Shown here piece after piece: positions 8,956-17,787 of a stretch of DNA of 64,000 bases. Positions within the stretch are counted from its first letter, which is position 1. Every line of letters begins with the position of its first letter. A model generated the notes under the pieces. It was not told where the DNA came from. It made no database searches and saw only the letters and a list, made by a program, of their open reading frames with translations. A program made the position numbers and the translations under genes. The stretch covers positions 1,736,001-1,800,000 of the forward strand of contig NZ_CP076853.1 in assembly GCF_018987265.1 (NCBI RefSeq), in the 5' to 3' direction. Origin of the DNA: Rhizobium sp. WYJ-E13 (lineage in GTDB: Bacteria > Pseudomonadota > Alphaproteobacteria > Rhizobiales > Rhizobiaceae).

Positions 8956-9825
8956 ATGGCGAAAGTCGCTTTCATCGGTCTCGGCGTCATGGGTTTCCCG
9001 ATGGCCGGCCACCTGAAGATTAAGGGCGGCCACGACGTCACCGTCTATAACCGCACGGCCGAGAAGGCCGCCGCTTGGGCCGAAAAATTCTCCGGCAAGT
9101 CCGCCCCTACCCCGGCTGAAGCCGCCGCCAGCTGCGATTTCGTCTTCGTCTGCGTCGGCAATGACGACGATCTGCGTTCGGTAACGACGGGCGAAAACGG
9201 CGTGCTGAAGACGATGAAGCCCGGCTCCGTGCTGATCGACAACACCACGGCAAGCGCCGAAGTCGCTCGCGAACTCTATGAAGCTTCCAAGGCAAAGGGT
9301 GTCGATTTCATCGACGCTCCCGTCTCCGGCGGCCAGGCGGGCGCTGAAAACGGCGTGCTGACCGTCATGTGCGGCGGCGATGAAGCCGTGTTTGAAAAGG
9401 CAAGACCCGTCATCGACGCCTATGCCCGCATGGTCGGCCTCATGGGGCCGGCAGGGTCCGGTCAGCTTACCAAGATGATGAACCAGATCTGCATTGCCGG
9501 CATCGTCCAGGGTCTCGCCGAAGCCGTACATTTCGGCAAGCGCGCCGGCCTCGACATCGAAAAGGTGGTCGACGTCATCTCCAAGGGCGCGGCTGGCTCC
9601 TGGCAGATGGAAAACCGCCACAAGACCATGAACCAGGGTAAATATGATTTCGGCTTCGCCGTCGATTGGATGCGCAAGGATCTCGGCATCGTGCTGGCGG
9701 AAGCCCGCAGCAACGGCGCCAGGCTGCCGCTGACGGCCCTCGTCGACCAGTTCTACGGCGATGTCCAGGCGCTTGGCGGCAACAGGTGGGATACGTCCTC
9801 GTTGCTGGCCCGCCTCGAAAAATGA
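8956..9825 (+). CDS. NAD(P)-dependent beta-hydroxyacid dehydrogenase
   Basis: 289 residues from the ATG at 8956; the longer upstream frame is not conserved. Rossmann motif GLGVMG follows MAKVAFI, then the substrate-binding FIDAPVSGGQAGAENG signature and the catalytic-lysine region GSGQLTKMMNQI. This places it in the 3-hydroxyisobutyrate / tartronate-semialdehyde / GLYR dehydrogenase family. The exact substrate cannot be fixed. It is divergent from ssuA. Confidence 0.88.
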   Translation: MAKVAFIGLGVMGFPMAGHLKIKGGHDVTVYNRTAEKAAAWAEKFSGKSAPTPAEAAASCDFVFVCVGNDDDLRSVTTGENGVLKTMKPGSVLIDNTTASAEVARELYEASKAKGVDFIDAPVSGGQAGAENGVLTVMCGGDEAVFEKARPVIDAYARMVGLMGPAGSGQLTKMMNQICIAGIVQGLAEAVHFGKRAGLDIEKVVDVISKGAAGSWQMENRHKTMNQGKYDFGFAVDWMRKDLGIVLAEARSNGARLPLTALVDQFYGDVQALGGNRWDTSSLLARLEK

Positions 9826-9838
9826 CTGGCTCTCCAGA

Positions 9839-10519
9839 ATGATTGCCCCTTCTTCGAGCGCAGCGGATCTGATCGCGCATCTGCAGACGCTGCGCTCCGA
9901 GAACAATATCGCCGGCATGGCGCGTTTCGGCATCGTCACCGACACCGCCATCGGCATTTCCAATCCCGATCTGCAGAGGATTGCCCGGTCGGCAAAGAAG
10001 GATCACGTCAGGGCGAAAGAGCTCTGGGCAAGTGGCATCCGGGAAGCGCGCATGCTGGCGCTCTATACCTTCGAGCCGAAGAGGCTGACGGCCACCGAGG
10101 CCCGCACCCTCGCCGCCGACTTCAATTCCTGGGAAATCGTCGATTGCGCCGCCGACCTCTTCATCGAGGCGAACCTTGACGCACTCATCCCGAACTTTGC
10201 CGCCGATATCAGAGAATTCGTCAGGCGAACCGCCTTCGCCATGATCGCCGGTGCCGCCGTGCGCCGGAAGACGGACTCGGACCAAAGCCTGCTTGCCTAC
10301 CTGCCGCTGATCGAAGCCCACGCGACAGACCCGCGCAACTTCGTCCGCAAGGCGGTCAACTGGGCACTCCGCAATATCGGCAAGCGCAATCGTGCCTGCC
10401 ACGCTCCGGCGCTGGCCCTTGCCGAACGCCTTGCAGCAAGTACAGACAAGACGGCCCGCTGGATCGGCAAGGATGCTGTCAGGGAATTGACGGGAGAAAA
10501 GCTGCTCGCCCGGCTCTAA
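9839..10519 (+). CDS. AlkD-like DNA alkylation repair protein
   Basis: 226 residues from the ATG at 9839, 14 bp after the dehydrogenase stop. All-helical HEAT-repeat protein of the DNA alkylation repair family: MARFGIVTDTAIGIS, LALYTFEPKRLT, a DFNSWEIVDCAADLF motif matching the family's conserved W/D active-site region, and DPRNFVRKAVNWALRNIGKR. It is expected to excise N3/N7-alkylated bases without base flipping. Its stop codon lies inside the left arm of an interspersed repeat. Confidence 0.85.
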   Translation: MIAPSSSAADLIAHLQTLRSENNIAGMARFGIVTDTAIGISNPDLQRIARSAKKDHVRAKELWASGIREARMLALYTFEPKRLTATEARTLAADFNSWEIVDCAADLFIEANLDALIPNFAADIREFVRRTAFAMIAGAAVRRKTDSDQSLLAYLPLIEAHATDPRNFVRKAVNWALRNIGKRNRACHAPALALAERLAASTDKTARWIGKDAVRELTGEKLLARL

Positions 10520-10623
10520 AGCACGTCGCGACCTCCAAGATTCGCTCGCCGTGCTTTAGATCTTTGTTTGTACGCGTGTCGTTATCGCAAAACCGCGCAC
10601 ACTTTTGCGCGCCACGCTTTAAA
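10515..10623. repeat. Interspersed palindromic repeat, family A, with added inverted arms
   Basis: Right part 10555-10623 is a reverse-oriented copy of the element at 39268-39328 (core GTTATCGCAAAACCGCGCAC versus GTGCAGCGGTTTTGCGATAA). Left of it, TCTAAAGCACG at 10515-10525 and CGTGCTTTAGA at 10550-10560 form a perfect 11-bp inverted repeat that overlaps the alkD-like stop codon. Short palindromic repeats of this style are common between Rhizobium genes. Confidence 0.75.
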
Positions 10624-10624
10624 C

Positions 10625-11557
10625 CTACTGCGCTGCGATCGCCGCATTTGTCGTAACGATCTGATGCAGCTTGGATTTCTCGACCAGAAAATCGATCAGC
10701 GCCCGCACCGCCGGCGGCATGCCCTTGGTCGTCGTGAAGACGAGATAGAACTGGCTCTCCACAGTCTGCCACTCCGGCAGCACGCGGACCAACCGGCCGG
10801 ACTGGATATCCGCCGCGCAGGCATGTTCGAGAATGAGCCCATAGCCCACACCCGCGCGTGCGGCATCGAGGATCGCCGTCATGCTGCGGCAGGTGAGCCG
10901 CGGCTGGTGGCGCACGACCTTCTTCTCCCCATCAGGACCGACCAGTTCCCAGGTATGGAAGGACATCCAGGTGGTCATGGCGAGTGTCGGCGCATTGCCG
11001 AGATCGTCGACGCAGCCGAGTTCGCCCATGCGCTCGACAAGCGAGGGACTGGCGACAAGGATGCGCCGCGCCCGGTCGAGCTTGCGCATCGTCAGGCTCG
11101 TCTGCGTTTCCGGCTCGTTGGCTGCCCGCACTTCGACATCTATACGCTCGTTGATGAGGTCGGTACGCCGGTCGGAGCCGATGATCTGCAGCTTGATCTT
11201 GGGATAACGCTCCAGAAATTCGGGCAGAACAGCGCCGAGCGAAATATCGACGAGACCAAGCGGGCAACCCATGCGCACGATCCCCTGAGGATCGGACTGG
11301 GCTTCCGTCACGATCGATTTGGCGCGATCGGCTTCCCTCAGGATCGTCTGGCACTGCTCGTAGAAGGCTTGGCCGATCTCCGTCACCCGGAAGTGACGCG
11401 TGGATCGTTCAATCAGCCTTGTGCCAAGGCTATCCTCCAGCCGGCCGACGCGCCTGCTGAGTTTGGAACGGGGTATCTTTAGGGTTCTACTTGCGGCGGC
11501 AAACCCACCACTAGAGACGACGGCTGCAAAATAGAAGTAATCATTAAGATCGTCCAT
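10625..11557 (-). CDS. LysR-family transcriptional regulator
   Basis: 310 residues. N-terminal winged HTH (YFAAVVSSGGFAAASRTLKIPRSKLSRRV) then a LysR effector domain with GIVRMGCPLGLVD and the VGYGLILEH turn. The DYFYFAAVV start resembles LysR proteins that regulate small redox enzymes. Its 3' end abuts the repeat at 10515-10623. No divergent partner exists; the 446 bp upstream contains no gene. Confidence 0.9.
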   Translation of the reverse strand: MDDLNDYFYFAAVVSSGGFAAASRTLKIPRSKLSRRVGRLEDSLGTRLIERSTRHFRVTEIGQAFYEQCQTILREADRAKSIVTEAQSDPQGIVRMGCPLGLVDISLGAVLPEFLERYPKIKLQIIGSDRRTDLINERIDVEVRAANEPETQTSLTMRKLDRARRILVASPSLVERMGELGCVDDLGNAPTLAMTTWMSFHTWELVGPDGEKKVVRHQPRLTCRSMTAILDAARAGVGYGLILEHACAADIQSGRLVRVLPEWQTVESQFYLVFTTTKGMPPAVRALIDFLVEKSKLHQIVTTNAAIAAQ

Positions 11558-12003
11558 AATCGAAACCTACCCAAGAGTAGCAATGAATGCCAGCCCGTCC
11601 GAAAGGGCTTATATCGTGCCATCTGTCACGTTACAGTCACATTATCGGCACTGAATCCGGGAAAATGAAACCGATCCAAGGTGCGCTTTTCAGGATGATG
11701 ACTGCACAACGACGGCGTACGTATCGCGCCATGAAATTGAGCGCGGGTGATCGGAGGAAACGAATACGCCGATAGCTTTTAAATGTGCTCGATATCAGGA
11801 AAATTCCTGAGAAAAACCTGCTGGACATAATAAGACCGGTGAGCGTGACGGCGCTCCTGGCTTCTCAGCGGTTTTCAACTGCAAAGGACTGGCCCAGCAG
11901 GGAAAACCGGACCAGTCCCTCGTTACTGATCGGAGGTCATTCTGATCAGAAACTCATGGGTTGGGAGACCCCCGGCGCAAGGCCGGGGGTACCGTCGCTC
12001 AGA
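11558..12003. other. Gene-less stretch between LysR promoter and ropA terminator
   Basis: About 446 bp with no convincing coding frame. It should contain the LysR promoter at its left and the 3' end of ropA transcripts at its right, where the only clear structure is the GC hairpin at 11968-11990. The 62-codon + strand frame starting at 11587 is rich in Arg and Lys, has no ribosome site and looks spurious. Confidence 0.5.
11968..11990 (-). terminator. GC-rich hairpin downstream of ropA
   Basis: Perfect 9-bp stem ACCCCCGGC / GCCGGGGGT with a five-base loop, 14 bp past the ropA stop codon. On the minus strand it is followed by TCTCCC rather than a clean U tract, so it may act as a weak terminator or as a 3' stabilising stem for the abundant porin mRNA. 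Confidence 0.6.
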
Positions 12004-13029
12004 TTAGAACGAGCGCTGCAGACGGAAGTAACCGGTCGTGACGTCGTCGCCATCTTCCGGATCCAGATACTGAACCGAAGCCTTGGCGTAGAAGTTGTCA
12101 ACGATCTGGTAGTCAACCGTCAGACCGACCTTCCAGGCATCGCCGAGACCGTCGAAGTCGTCCGGAACATCAGAGCCGCTACCGAAGTAGTTGCCGTAGT
12201 ACTGTACGCCGGGGGTGACCTTCAGCTTGTCGGTCGCCTTGATGGCGTACTCGGCAGCAACTGCCCATTCAGCGATCGAGTAGTAGGAGTTCGGGCCGCT
12301 GGAGTAGACAGCAGCAAGGCCGAGCGTGCCCGGACCGATTTCAGCCGTACCCATGGCGCGGATAGCACCGTCTTCGTTGTCGAAGTCGTAGCCGCCGGTG
12401 ACCTGGTAGCTGAAGGCGCCAGCCGTGCCGCCGATGCCGAAGGCAACGCCGACGTTGTTCGGCTCTTCGCCAGCCTTGAAGACGCCGTCTTCCAGTTCGT
12501 CGACGCTGAGGCCAGCGTAGAAGGAACCGGTTTCGTACTGATAACGGATCGAGTTATGCAGCGTTACGTTGGAGCCGATGTCGTCCGTTTCGCCGGAGAG
12601 ACCATCGTCCCACCAGGAGTAGAAGAGACCAGCGCGGAAGCCCGCGACGTCGAGGTAAGCGGAGTCGAGGATCGTGTCCTGGTCCGTCGCGTTGTCAGCG
12701 TTGGCCTGGAGAACGATGACGCCGGTGAGCGGACCGTATTCGGTGTCGCTCTTGGCCGTGAACTGAACCTGACCGCGGGTTACAGCATCCCAGCTAGAGT
12801 CGTTGGTGTCGCTGGTGGGCCCAACGTTAACCTGGAAACGGATGTAGCCTTCGATCTTCAGGCAGGTTTCCGTGCCCGGGATGTAGAAGTAGCCGGTGCC
12901 GTAAGCGTCGCAGACGCGAACGTACTCAACCGGCTCCGGCTCGGCAGCAACGATTGCGTCTGCTGCGAGTACCGGGGTCGATGCAGCAAATGCTGCTGCC
13001 GACGCAAGCAATACCATCTTGATGTTCAT
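12004..13029 (-). CDS. ropA: Outer-membrane porin, RopA family
   Basis: 341 residues. Signal peptide MNIKMVLLASAAAFAA with cleavage near VLAADA at about residue 22, then an alphaproteobacterial porin (PF02530-type) barrel with the conserved YVRVCDAYGTGYFYIPGTETCLKIEGYIR region split here into its recognisable parts, and a C-terminal phenylalanine (LQRSF) needed for outer-membrane assembly. It forms a general diffusion pore. The ribosome site AAAGGAG precedes ATG by about ten bases. A very long non-coding region lies upstream. Confidence 0.93.
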   Translation of the reverse strand: MNIKMVLLASAAAFAASTPVLAADAIVAAEPEPVEYVRVCDAYGTGYFYIPGTETCLKIEGYIRFQVNVGPTSDTNDSSWDAVTRGQVQFTAKSDTEYGPLTGVIVLQANADNATDQDTILDSAYLDVAGFRAGLFYSWWDDGLSGETDDIGSNVTLHNSIRYQYETGSFYAGLSVDELEDGVFKAGEEPNNVGVAFGIGGTAGAFSYQVTGGYDFDNEDGAIRAMGTAEIGPGTLGLAAVYSSGPNSYYSIAEWAVAAEYAIKATDKLKVTPGVQYYGNYFGSGSDVPDDFDGLGDAWKVGLTVDYQIVDNFYAKASVQYLDPEDGDDVTTGYFRLQRSF

Positions 13030-13899
13030 TGTAGAATTCCACTCCTTTGTCGATCGGGACTTTCACTCTGTCTCCGAAGATCCAAAGCCGACCCGTTTGA
13101 ACAGCCTCACGGCGTGCGGATCGATCGAACCGCCGAACGTTCATCCCACAGACATCTAACTGTAGCAATTCGTGAACCGTACCAACCCACAGCCGGAGCA
13201 TTCTTTCTGCGCCAGGCGTGGTTTTTATACAACAATTTCAGAGAGATGGATGGTTAACGCACGAATGCCGCCGCGATAACCGATGGTTCTCGCAAGCGGC
13301 CGAACTAATCCTCCCAAAGCACCGCAAAAATGGAGCAAAGCTCGAACAATTTCGCGAAGCAACCGAGCTATAGCGCCGGCTAAGGACTATATAAAGATCG
13401 GAGATTGGGACATGGTGTCCTGAAATCGAACCTAATGGTGCAGATAGCGACCATCAATCGATTTGGGGCCTACTTTGTGTTGTATAAACAACCGCAAACA
13501 CGCGTTATGGTGTCGCTTAAACGTTTCGCCAAGGGCGCAAAAAAATCGTGTACAGCGCGATATTGCGATGCACCGACATTATAAAAGTGTCCCAGATACC
13601 CCCCGGACCACCTCTTGAACCAGCGCCCGTGCCTCCCAACACCAAGGCCAGTTCATGACACGCGTGGAATTCGCATAGTTCTATGACAGGAAGATTACAA
13701 TTTGGAAAGGTTTCGCGCCGCCGTCAAGTTGCTTGTGCTTCACGAGCACTCTTCGGACTCACGGATGAATTCCTGAGTCTCCCTGCGCAGCTTGCCTGCG
13801 CAGATTGTCTACCGTGAGATTCGGCTCCCTCGCCGGAGCGGCGCGATTCGCTCGCGCCTGCCCGAAATCACGTGCGCTGTATCAAGGTGCCTGCCCTGT
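13030..13899. other. Long non-coding region upstream of ropA
   Basis: About 870 bp without a credible gene, rather more AT-rich than its surroundings between 13300 and 13720. It presumably holds the ropA promoter and a long 5' leader. Near its right end three structured segments stand close together: a duplicated CTGCGCAG at 13784-13804, GCTCC...GGAGC at 13824-13839, and a 7-bp hairpin at 13840-13858. These may belong to the 3' end of the Lrp transcript or to a small RNA. Confidence 0.45.
13840..13858. other. Hairpin in the lrp-ropA gap
   Basis: Perfect inverted repeat GGCGCGA / TCGCGCC with a five-base loop, about 40 bp beyond the Lrp-gene stop on the minus strand. No U tract follows in either direction. 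It could be a rho-dependent 3' structure or part of an untranslated RNA. Confidence 0.4.
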
Positions 13900-14388
13900 T
13901 CAGTCCTCGTTGGACTTGGCGTTTTCAAGAAGCATGTAGTCGAGCGGCAGCTGCGTCGAATACTTGATCTGCTCCATCGCGAAAGCAGACGATACATCGC
14001 GAATCTCGATCTTGGCGATCATCCGCTTGTAGAAAGCGTCATAGGCGGCGATATCGGGCACGACGACGCGCAGCAGATAGTCCACATCGCCGCTCATGCG
14101 GTAGAATTCGACCACTTCGGGGAATTCCGCCACGACCTCGGAGAAGCGGCGCAGCCACTCGATCGAATGGGTCGCGGTGCGGATCGACACGAAGACCGTG
14201 ACCTTGGTGTTGACCTTTTCCGGATCGAGGATCGCCACGCGGCGCTTGATGACGCCGTCTTCCTCCATCTTCTGGATACGCCGCCAGCATGGCGTCGTCG
14301 AAAGCCCGACCTTCTTGGCGAGGTCGGCAACGGCGAGCGTCGAATCTTCCTGGAGCAGGCGCAGTATCTTCCGGTCGAGGCGGTCCAT
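13900..14388 (-). CDS. Lrp/AsnC-family transcriptional regulator
   Basis: 162 residues from the ATG at 14388. N-terminal HTH (MDRLDRKILRLLQEDSTL ... VGLSTTPCWRRIQKMEEDGV) followed by a RAM (ligand/oligomerisation) domain with GDVDYLLRVVVPDI. Length and order match the family. A longer in-frame extension upstream overlaps the glycosylase gene and is not conserved. It is a feast/famine type regulator; the amino-acid ligand is unknown. Confidence 0.92.
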   Translation of the reverse strand: MDRLDRKILRLLQEDSTLAVADLAKKVGLSTTPCWRRIQKMEEDGVIKRRVAILDPEKVNTKVTVFVSIRTATHSIEWLRRFSEVVAEFPEVVEFYRMSGDVDYLLRVVVPDIAAYDAFYKRMIAKIEIRDVSSAFAMEQIKYSTQLPLDYMLLENAKSNED

Positions 14389-14459
14389 GCGAAACGAAGT
14401 CCCTTTCGAATTTATTTTCTTTGTATAGCGCGATTCCGGCCGACGAAAAGAATTTTGTT

Positions 14460-15116
14460 TCAGAAGACGAGCATTTTGATTCGCCGGCGCAGTTCCGGCA
14501 ACAGCTCTTCCTCGAACCAAGGATGCCGCTTCAGCCAGCCCGTATTGCGCCAGCTCGGATGTGGCAGCGGAAGAATGGCAGGCTTGCCCGGTACGGTGAG
14601 AGTGCTGCGCCAGGCCTGCACCGTCTCGGTCATGTTTTCGCGCCTCGCTGCGCCCATGTGCCAGGCCTGCGCATAACCACCGACGGCAAGCACCAGCTCG
14701 ATCTGCGGCATGGCCGAAAGCACGCGCTCCCGCCAGATTGGTGCGCATTCGCGCCGCGGCGGCAGGTCGCTCCCCTTGGCATCATAACCCGGGAAACAGA
14801 AGCCCATCGGCACGATCGCGAATCGATCCCGGTCGTAAAAGGTCGGCCGGTCCACCTGCAACCATTGCCGCAGCCGGTCGCCGGAAGCATCGTCGAATGG
14901 CAGCCCGCTTTCATGCACGCGCAACCCCGGCGCCTGACCCGCGATCAGCACACGGGCGCGCGACGAGAGGACGGCAACCGGCCGCGGCTCGTGGGGCAAC
15001 TGGTCCTCGATCCCGCGCAGCGGCGCATCGCGACAGATCCGGCAGGCAGCGATCTCGGCCCGCAGCCCGTCCAGCCGCTCCTCGTTCGATGCACCGTTCA
15101 CTACCATCCCGTCCAT
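14460..15116 (-). CDS. Uracil-DNA glycosylase superfamily protein
   Basis: 218 residues. The N-terminal CRICRDAPLRG and later GQAPG motif I (VLIAGQAPGLRVHESG) and motif III-like LPHPSWRN mark a uracil-DNA glycosylase superfamily member of the rhizobial family 4/5-like type. The first cysteines (CRIC) resemble part of a family 4 Fe-S ligand set, but a full four-cysteine set is not evident. It overlaps the upstream nuclease gene by 16 bp, implying co-expression. Confidence 0.82.
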   Translation of the reverse strand: MDGMVVNGASNEERLDGLRAEIAACRICRDAPLRGIEDQLPHEPRPVAVLSSRARVLIAGQAPGLRVHESGLPFDDASGDRLRQWLQVDRPTFYDRDRFAIVPMGFCFPGYDAKGSDLPPRRECAPIWRERVLSAMPQIELVLAVGGYAQAWHMGAARRENMTETVQAWRSTLTVPGKPAILPLPHPSWRNTGWLKRHPWFEEELLPELRRRIKMLVF

Positions 15117-15664
15117 TCGCCGATCAGCCGTCGCAAACCCGAGCTTTCATGCCGGGCCTGATCCCTGACATCGCGCGGCATGTCGAAACGGCCGGCCCAG
15201 AGCCCGAGCTTTTGCGCCCTCGCCTGCCCTTCCTCCTGCCGGTAGCTGCCATAGGAAACCGCCATCCCGGAGGCCACCATGCGCGCATTGATATTGCCGG
15301 CATTGTTCTGGCACGTGACCAGCAGCCGGTCGTAGCGATCGCGCTCGTTTCCGCCGCATTGCGTACTGTTGTCGGAAACCAGCTGCTGCAGCGTGTGTTG
15401 GGCCTGCCTGCCGCACGCCCAGCCCTGCCCGGCCCGCTCGCAAGTCTGCGACAGTTCCGGGGCATCGATGCCATCGAGCCGCATCCGCTCGCCGTCGAGA
15501 ACGAGGCTGTCGCCATCGGCGGCGTGAAAAGCGCCCCGGTGCCGGATGTCGGGCCTGTCATTAAGCTTGGCCGCAATTAATGCAACGAGAACAAGAAAAG
15601 CCAGGGCGGTTGCACCGTCTCGGGTCAACACAAGAAGCCGTGCCACGCTTTTGCCTCCTTGCAA
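15101..15664 (-). CDS. Thermonuclease (SNase)-family membrane-anchored nuclease
   Basis: 187 residues. An N-terminal hydrophobic helix (about 17-33, ALAFLVLVALIAAKL) anchors or exports the protein; the rest is a staphylococcal-nuclease-like OB fold with DGDSLVLDGERMRLDGIDAPE, GGNERDRYDRLLVTC and ARMVASGMAVSY. Family members cut DNA/RNA or act as periplasmic processing proteins. It is followed by the glycosylase gene with an overlap. Confidence 0.85.
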   Translation of the reverse strand: MQGGKSVARLLVLTRDGATALAFLVLVALIAAKLNDRPDIRHRGAFHAADGDSLVLDGERMRLDGIDAPELSQTCERAGQGWACGRQAQHTLQQLVSDNSTQCGGNERDRYDRLLVTCQNNAGNINARMVASGMAVSYGSYRQEEGQARAQKLGLWAGRFDMPRDVRDQARHESSGLRRLIGEWTGW

Positions 15665-15746
15665 AACAAACCCTTGGCAAAGATGGCAAACATCTTCTTA
15701 AGACTTTCCGGTTAAGCTCTTATTCATCTGCGGGACAAATTTCAAC

Positions 15747-17288
15747 GTGCACATGAGTACCGGCGTCAGCACATCGACCGACAAGATCATTGTCGACAAA
15801 TCGCGCGGCCACCGCAACAAGGCGGTTTCCAAGGCCGTGCGGCAGACGCGCGAACGCCTGCAGTCCGGCCATGCCCCCAGCTCTGCTTTCGACCGTGACG
15901 TGCTGCACATGTATATTACTGCAGTGCTGCAGGGCGCGGCGATCATGCCGCTCTTCATCATCATCGTCGCAGCACTCGGCACCTATTTCACCGAGGATGC
16001 GAGCCTGTTCTTCTGGGCGTTGCTGACGCTGACCTGTCACGCCGTCAACATTCTTCTGGCCCGCCGTGCCCGGAAGCGGGAAATTACCGCAGAGACTGTG
16101 CGCCGCTGGCGCAACCTGTTACTGGGCGGCCAGTTCCTGATCGGCTGCTGCTGGGCGATCTTTGCCCTGCAGAGCTGTTCGGCCTGCGAACCTTCGAGCT
16201 TCACGCTCTACAAGGGCGCTACCCTGTTGATCGCGCTGTCGGTCACGACCATGTCGAATTTCATGCTGACACCAGCCGTACTCGTCGGCTTCGCGCCTGC
16301 CGTCGTGGCGCTTGCCGCCAAAAGCGGCCTGTCGCGCGATATTCTGGAACTCAGCCTGGCCGCGGTTTTCACCACGACGGTGGTCTTCTTCAATTACATC
16401 AGCGACCGGCTCTTCCAGTTCAGCCTGAGGATCCTCTCCTTCCAGTCGGAAAAGGATGATCTGATCGCCGAGTTGGAAGTGGCGAAATCCATGTCCGACG
16501 AGGCCCGCCGCCGCGCCGAGGAAGCAAACCTCGCCAAGTCGCGCTTCCTTGCCTCCATGTCGCATGAGCTGCGCACGCCGCTGAATGCCATCCTCGGCTT
16601 TTCCGAGGTCATGTCGGCGGAGGTCATGGGGCCGCTCGCAAATCCGACCTATAAGGAATATGCCGGCGATATCCATCGCTCCGGCCAGCATCTGCTCGAT
16701 CTCATCAACGAAATCCTCGATCTTTCGCGCATCGAAGCCGGCAAGTACGAGCTGAGTGAAGAGGCGATCTCGCTGCTCGATATCACCGAAGACTGCATCG
16801 GCATGGTGCAACTTCGGGCACGCGCCAAGAACATCACCATCCACGATCAGGTCGAGCGCCAGCTTCCGGCGATCTGGGCGGATGAGAAATCCATGCGCCA
16901 GGTCGTGCTTAATCTTCTTTCCAACGCCGTTAAATTCACGCCCCAGGGTGGAGAAATTAACGTCAAGGTTGGCTGGACGGCCGGTGGCGGCCAGTACATC
17001 TCGATCAGGGACAACGGCCCCGGCATTCCCGAAGACGAAATCCCGGTGGTGCTGTCGGCTTTCGGTCAGGGCTCGATCGCCATCAAGAGCGCCGAACAGG
17101 GCACCGGCCTCGGCCTGCCGATCGTCCAGGCGATCCTTGCCAAGCATGACGGCCAGTTCATCCTGAAATCCAAGCTGCGCGAAGGCACCGAAGTCATCGC
17201 CATCCTGCCGGCCAAACGCGTGCTGCAGAGCATCCCGGCTGTGGAAGAAGCCCAGCCGGTCACCAAGAAGCGCCGCAGCTTCGCTTAG
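15747..17288 (+). CDS. Membrane sensor histidine kinase, PleC/DivJ/PdhS type
   Basis: 513 residues. About six hydrophobic helices between residues 50 and 230, a short coiled coil, then HisKA with the phosphoacceptor in SMSHELRTPLNAILGFSE and an ATPase domain with NLLSNAVKFTP, DNGPGIPEDE and GTGLGLPIV. The sequence around EYAGDIHRSGQHLLDLINEI and SAFGQGSIAIKSAEQG is characteristic of PleC/DivJ-family kinases, which in alphaproteobacteria act on DivK/PleD in cell-cycle control. No receiver domain is attached and no response regulator is adjacent, as usual for that family. Confidence 0.85.
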   Translation: MHMSTGVSTSTDKIIVDKSRGHRNKAVSKAVRQTRERLQSGHAPSSAFDRDVLHMYITAVLQGAAIMPLFIIIVAALGTYFTEDASLFFWALLTLTCHAVNILLARRARKREITAETVRRWRNLLLGGQFLIGCCWAIFALQSCSACEPSSFTLYKGATLLIALSVTTMSNFMLTPAVLVGFAPAVVALAAKSGLSRDILELSLAAVFTTTVVFFNYISDRLFQFSLRILSFQSEKDDLIAELEVAKSMSDEARRRAEEANLAKSRFLASMSHELRTPLNAILGFSEVMSAEVMGPLANPTYKEYAGDIHRSGQHLLDLINEILDLSRIEAGKYELSEEAISLLDITEDCIGMVQLRARAKNITIHDQVERQLPAIWADEKSMRQVVLNLLSNAVKFTPQGGEINVKVGWTAGGGQYISIRDNGPGIPEDEIPVVLSAFGQGSIAIKSAEQGTGLGLPIVQAILAKHDGQFILKSKLREGTEVIAILPAKRVLQSIPAVEEAQPVTKKRRSFA

Positions 17289-17301
17289 TCGTCTCACCTT
17301 C

Positions 17302-17727
17302 CTAAAAGAAAAGATGCCTGATGACGACGAAACCGAGATAAAGGCAGCAGGCGGCAATCATGCAGGCCACGGCGAAGGAGCCGAGATCCTTGGCATGTTT
17401 GCCGACGATGGAAATCTCCGGTGAAATCCGGTCGATCACTTCCTCGACGGCCGTATTCATCGCTTCGATGGAAAAGAGCCCGAGGAAGAGTATCGTCGTG
17501 ACGACGAATTCCGTGGCATCGGCGCCGACGAGGAGAAGCATGATAAGCGCCGCGACAAAGAAGCCGAGCTCCTGTCGGAAGGCCGATTCCCTGAAGACCC
17601 GCAGGAAACCTGCCCAGGAATAGCTGGCCGCAGCCACGAAATGGCGAAATCCCGTTTCCTTGGTCACGGCAGGTTTCGTCAAAGGCGCCTCGTTTCCTCC
17701 ACGCCGGTCTTTTGCCGACGCTTTCAT
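17302..17727 (-). CDS. dgkA: Diacylglycerol kinase
   Basis: 141 residues with three membrane helices and the DgkA signature EAMNTAVEEVIDRI. It phosphorylates diacylglycerol to phosphatidate, recycling the lipid released when periplasmic glucans are decorated with phosphoglycerol. A 25-residue hydrophilic N-terminal extension precedes the core. It lies tail-to-tail with the histidine kinase (13 bp gap) and 60 bp downstream of cobT on the same strand. Confidence 0.92.
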   Translation of the reverse strand: MKASAKDRRGGNEAPLTKPAVTKETGFRHFVAAASYSWAGFLRVFRESAFRQELGFFVAALIMLLLVGADATEFVVTTILFLGLFSIEAMNTAVEEVIDRISPEISIVGKHAKDLGSFAVACMIAACCLYLGFVVIRHLFF

Positions 17728-17787
17728 TTATCAGCGGATACGCAGATACCGTTTCCACGGTCTCAGCGCAAGCAATGCGCTGCCGCA

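Noticed and set aside
11785..13257. A 490-codon frame antisense to ropA
   Set aside because: Repetitive V/A/D-rich composition caused by the complementary strand of the porin gene; no family features.
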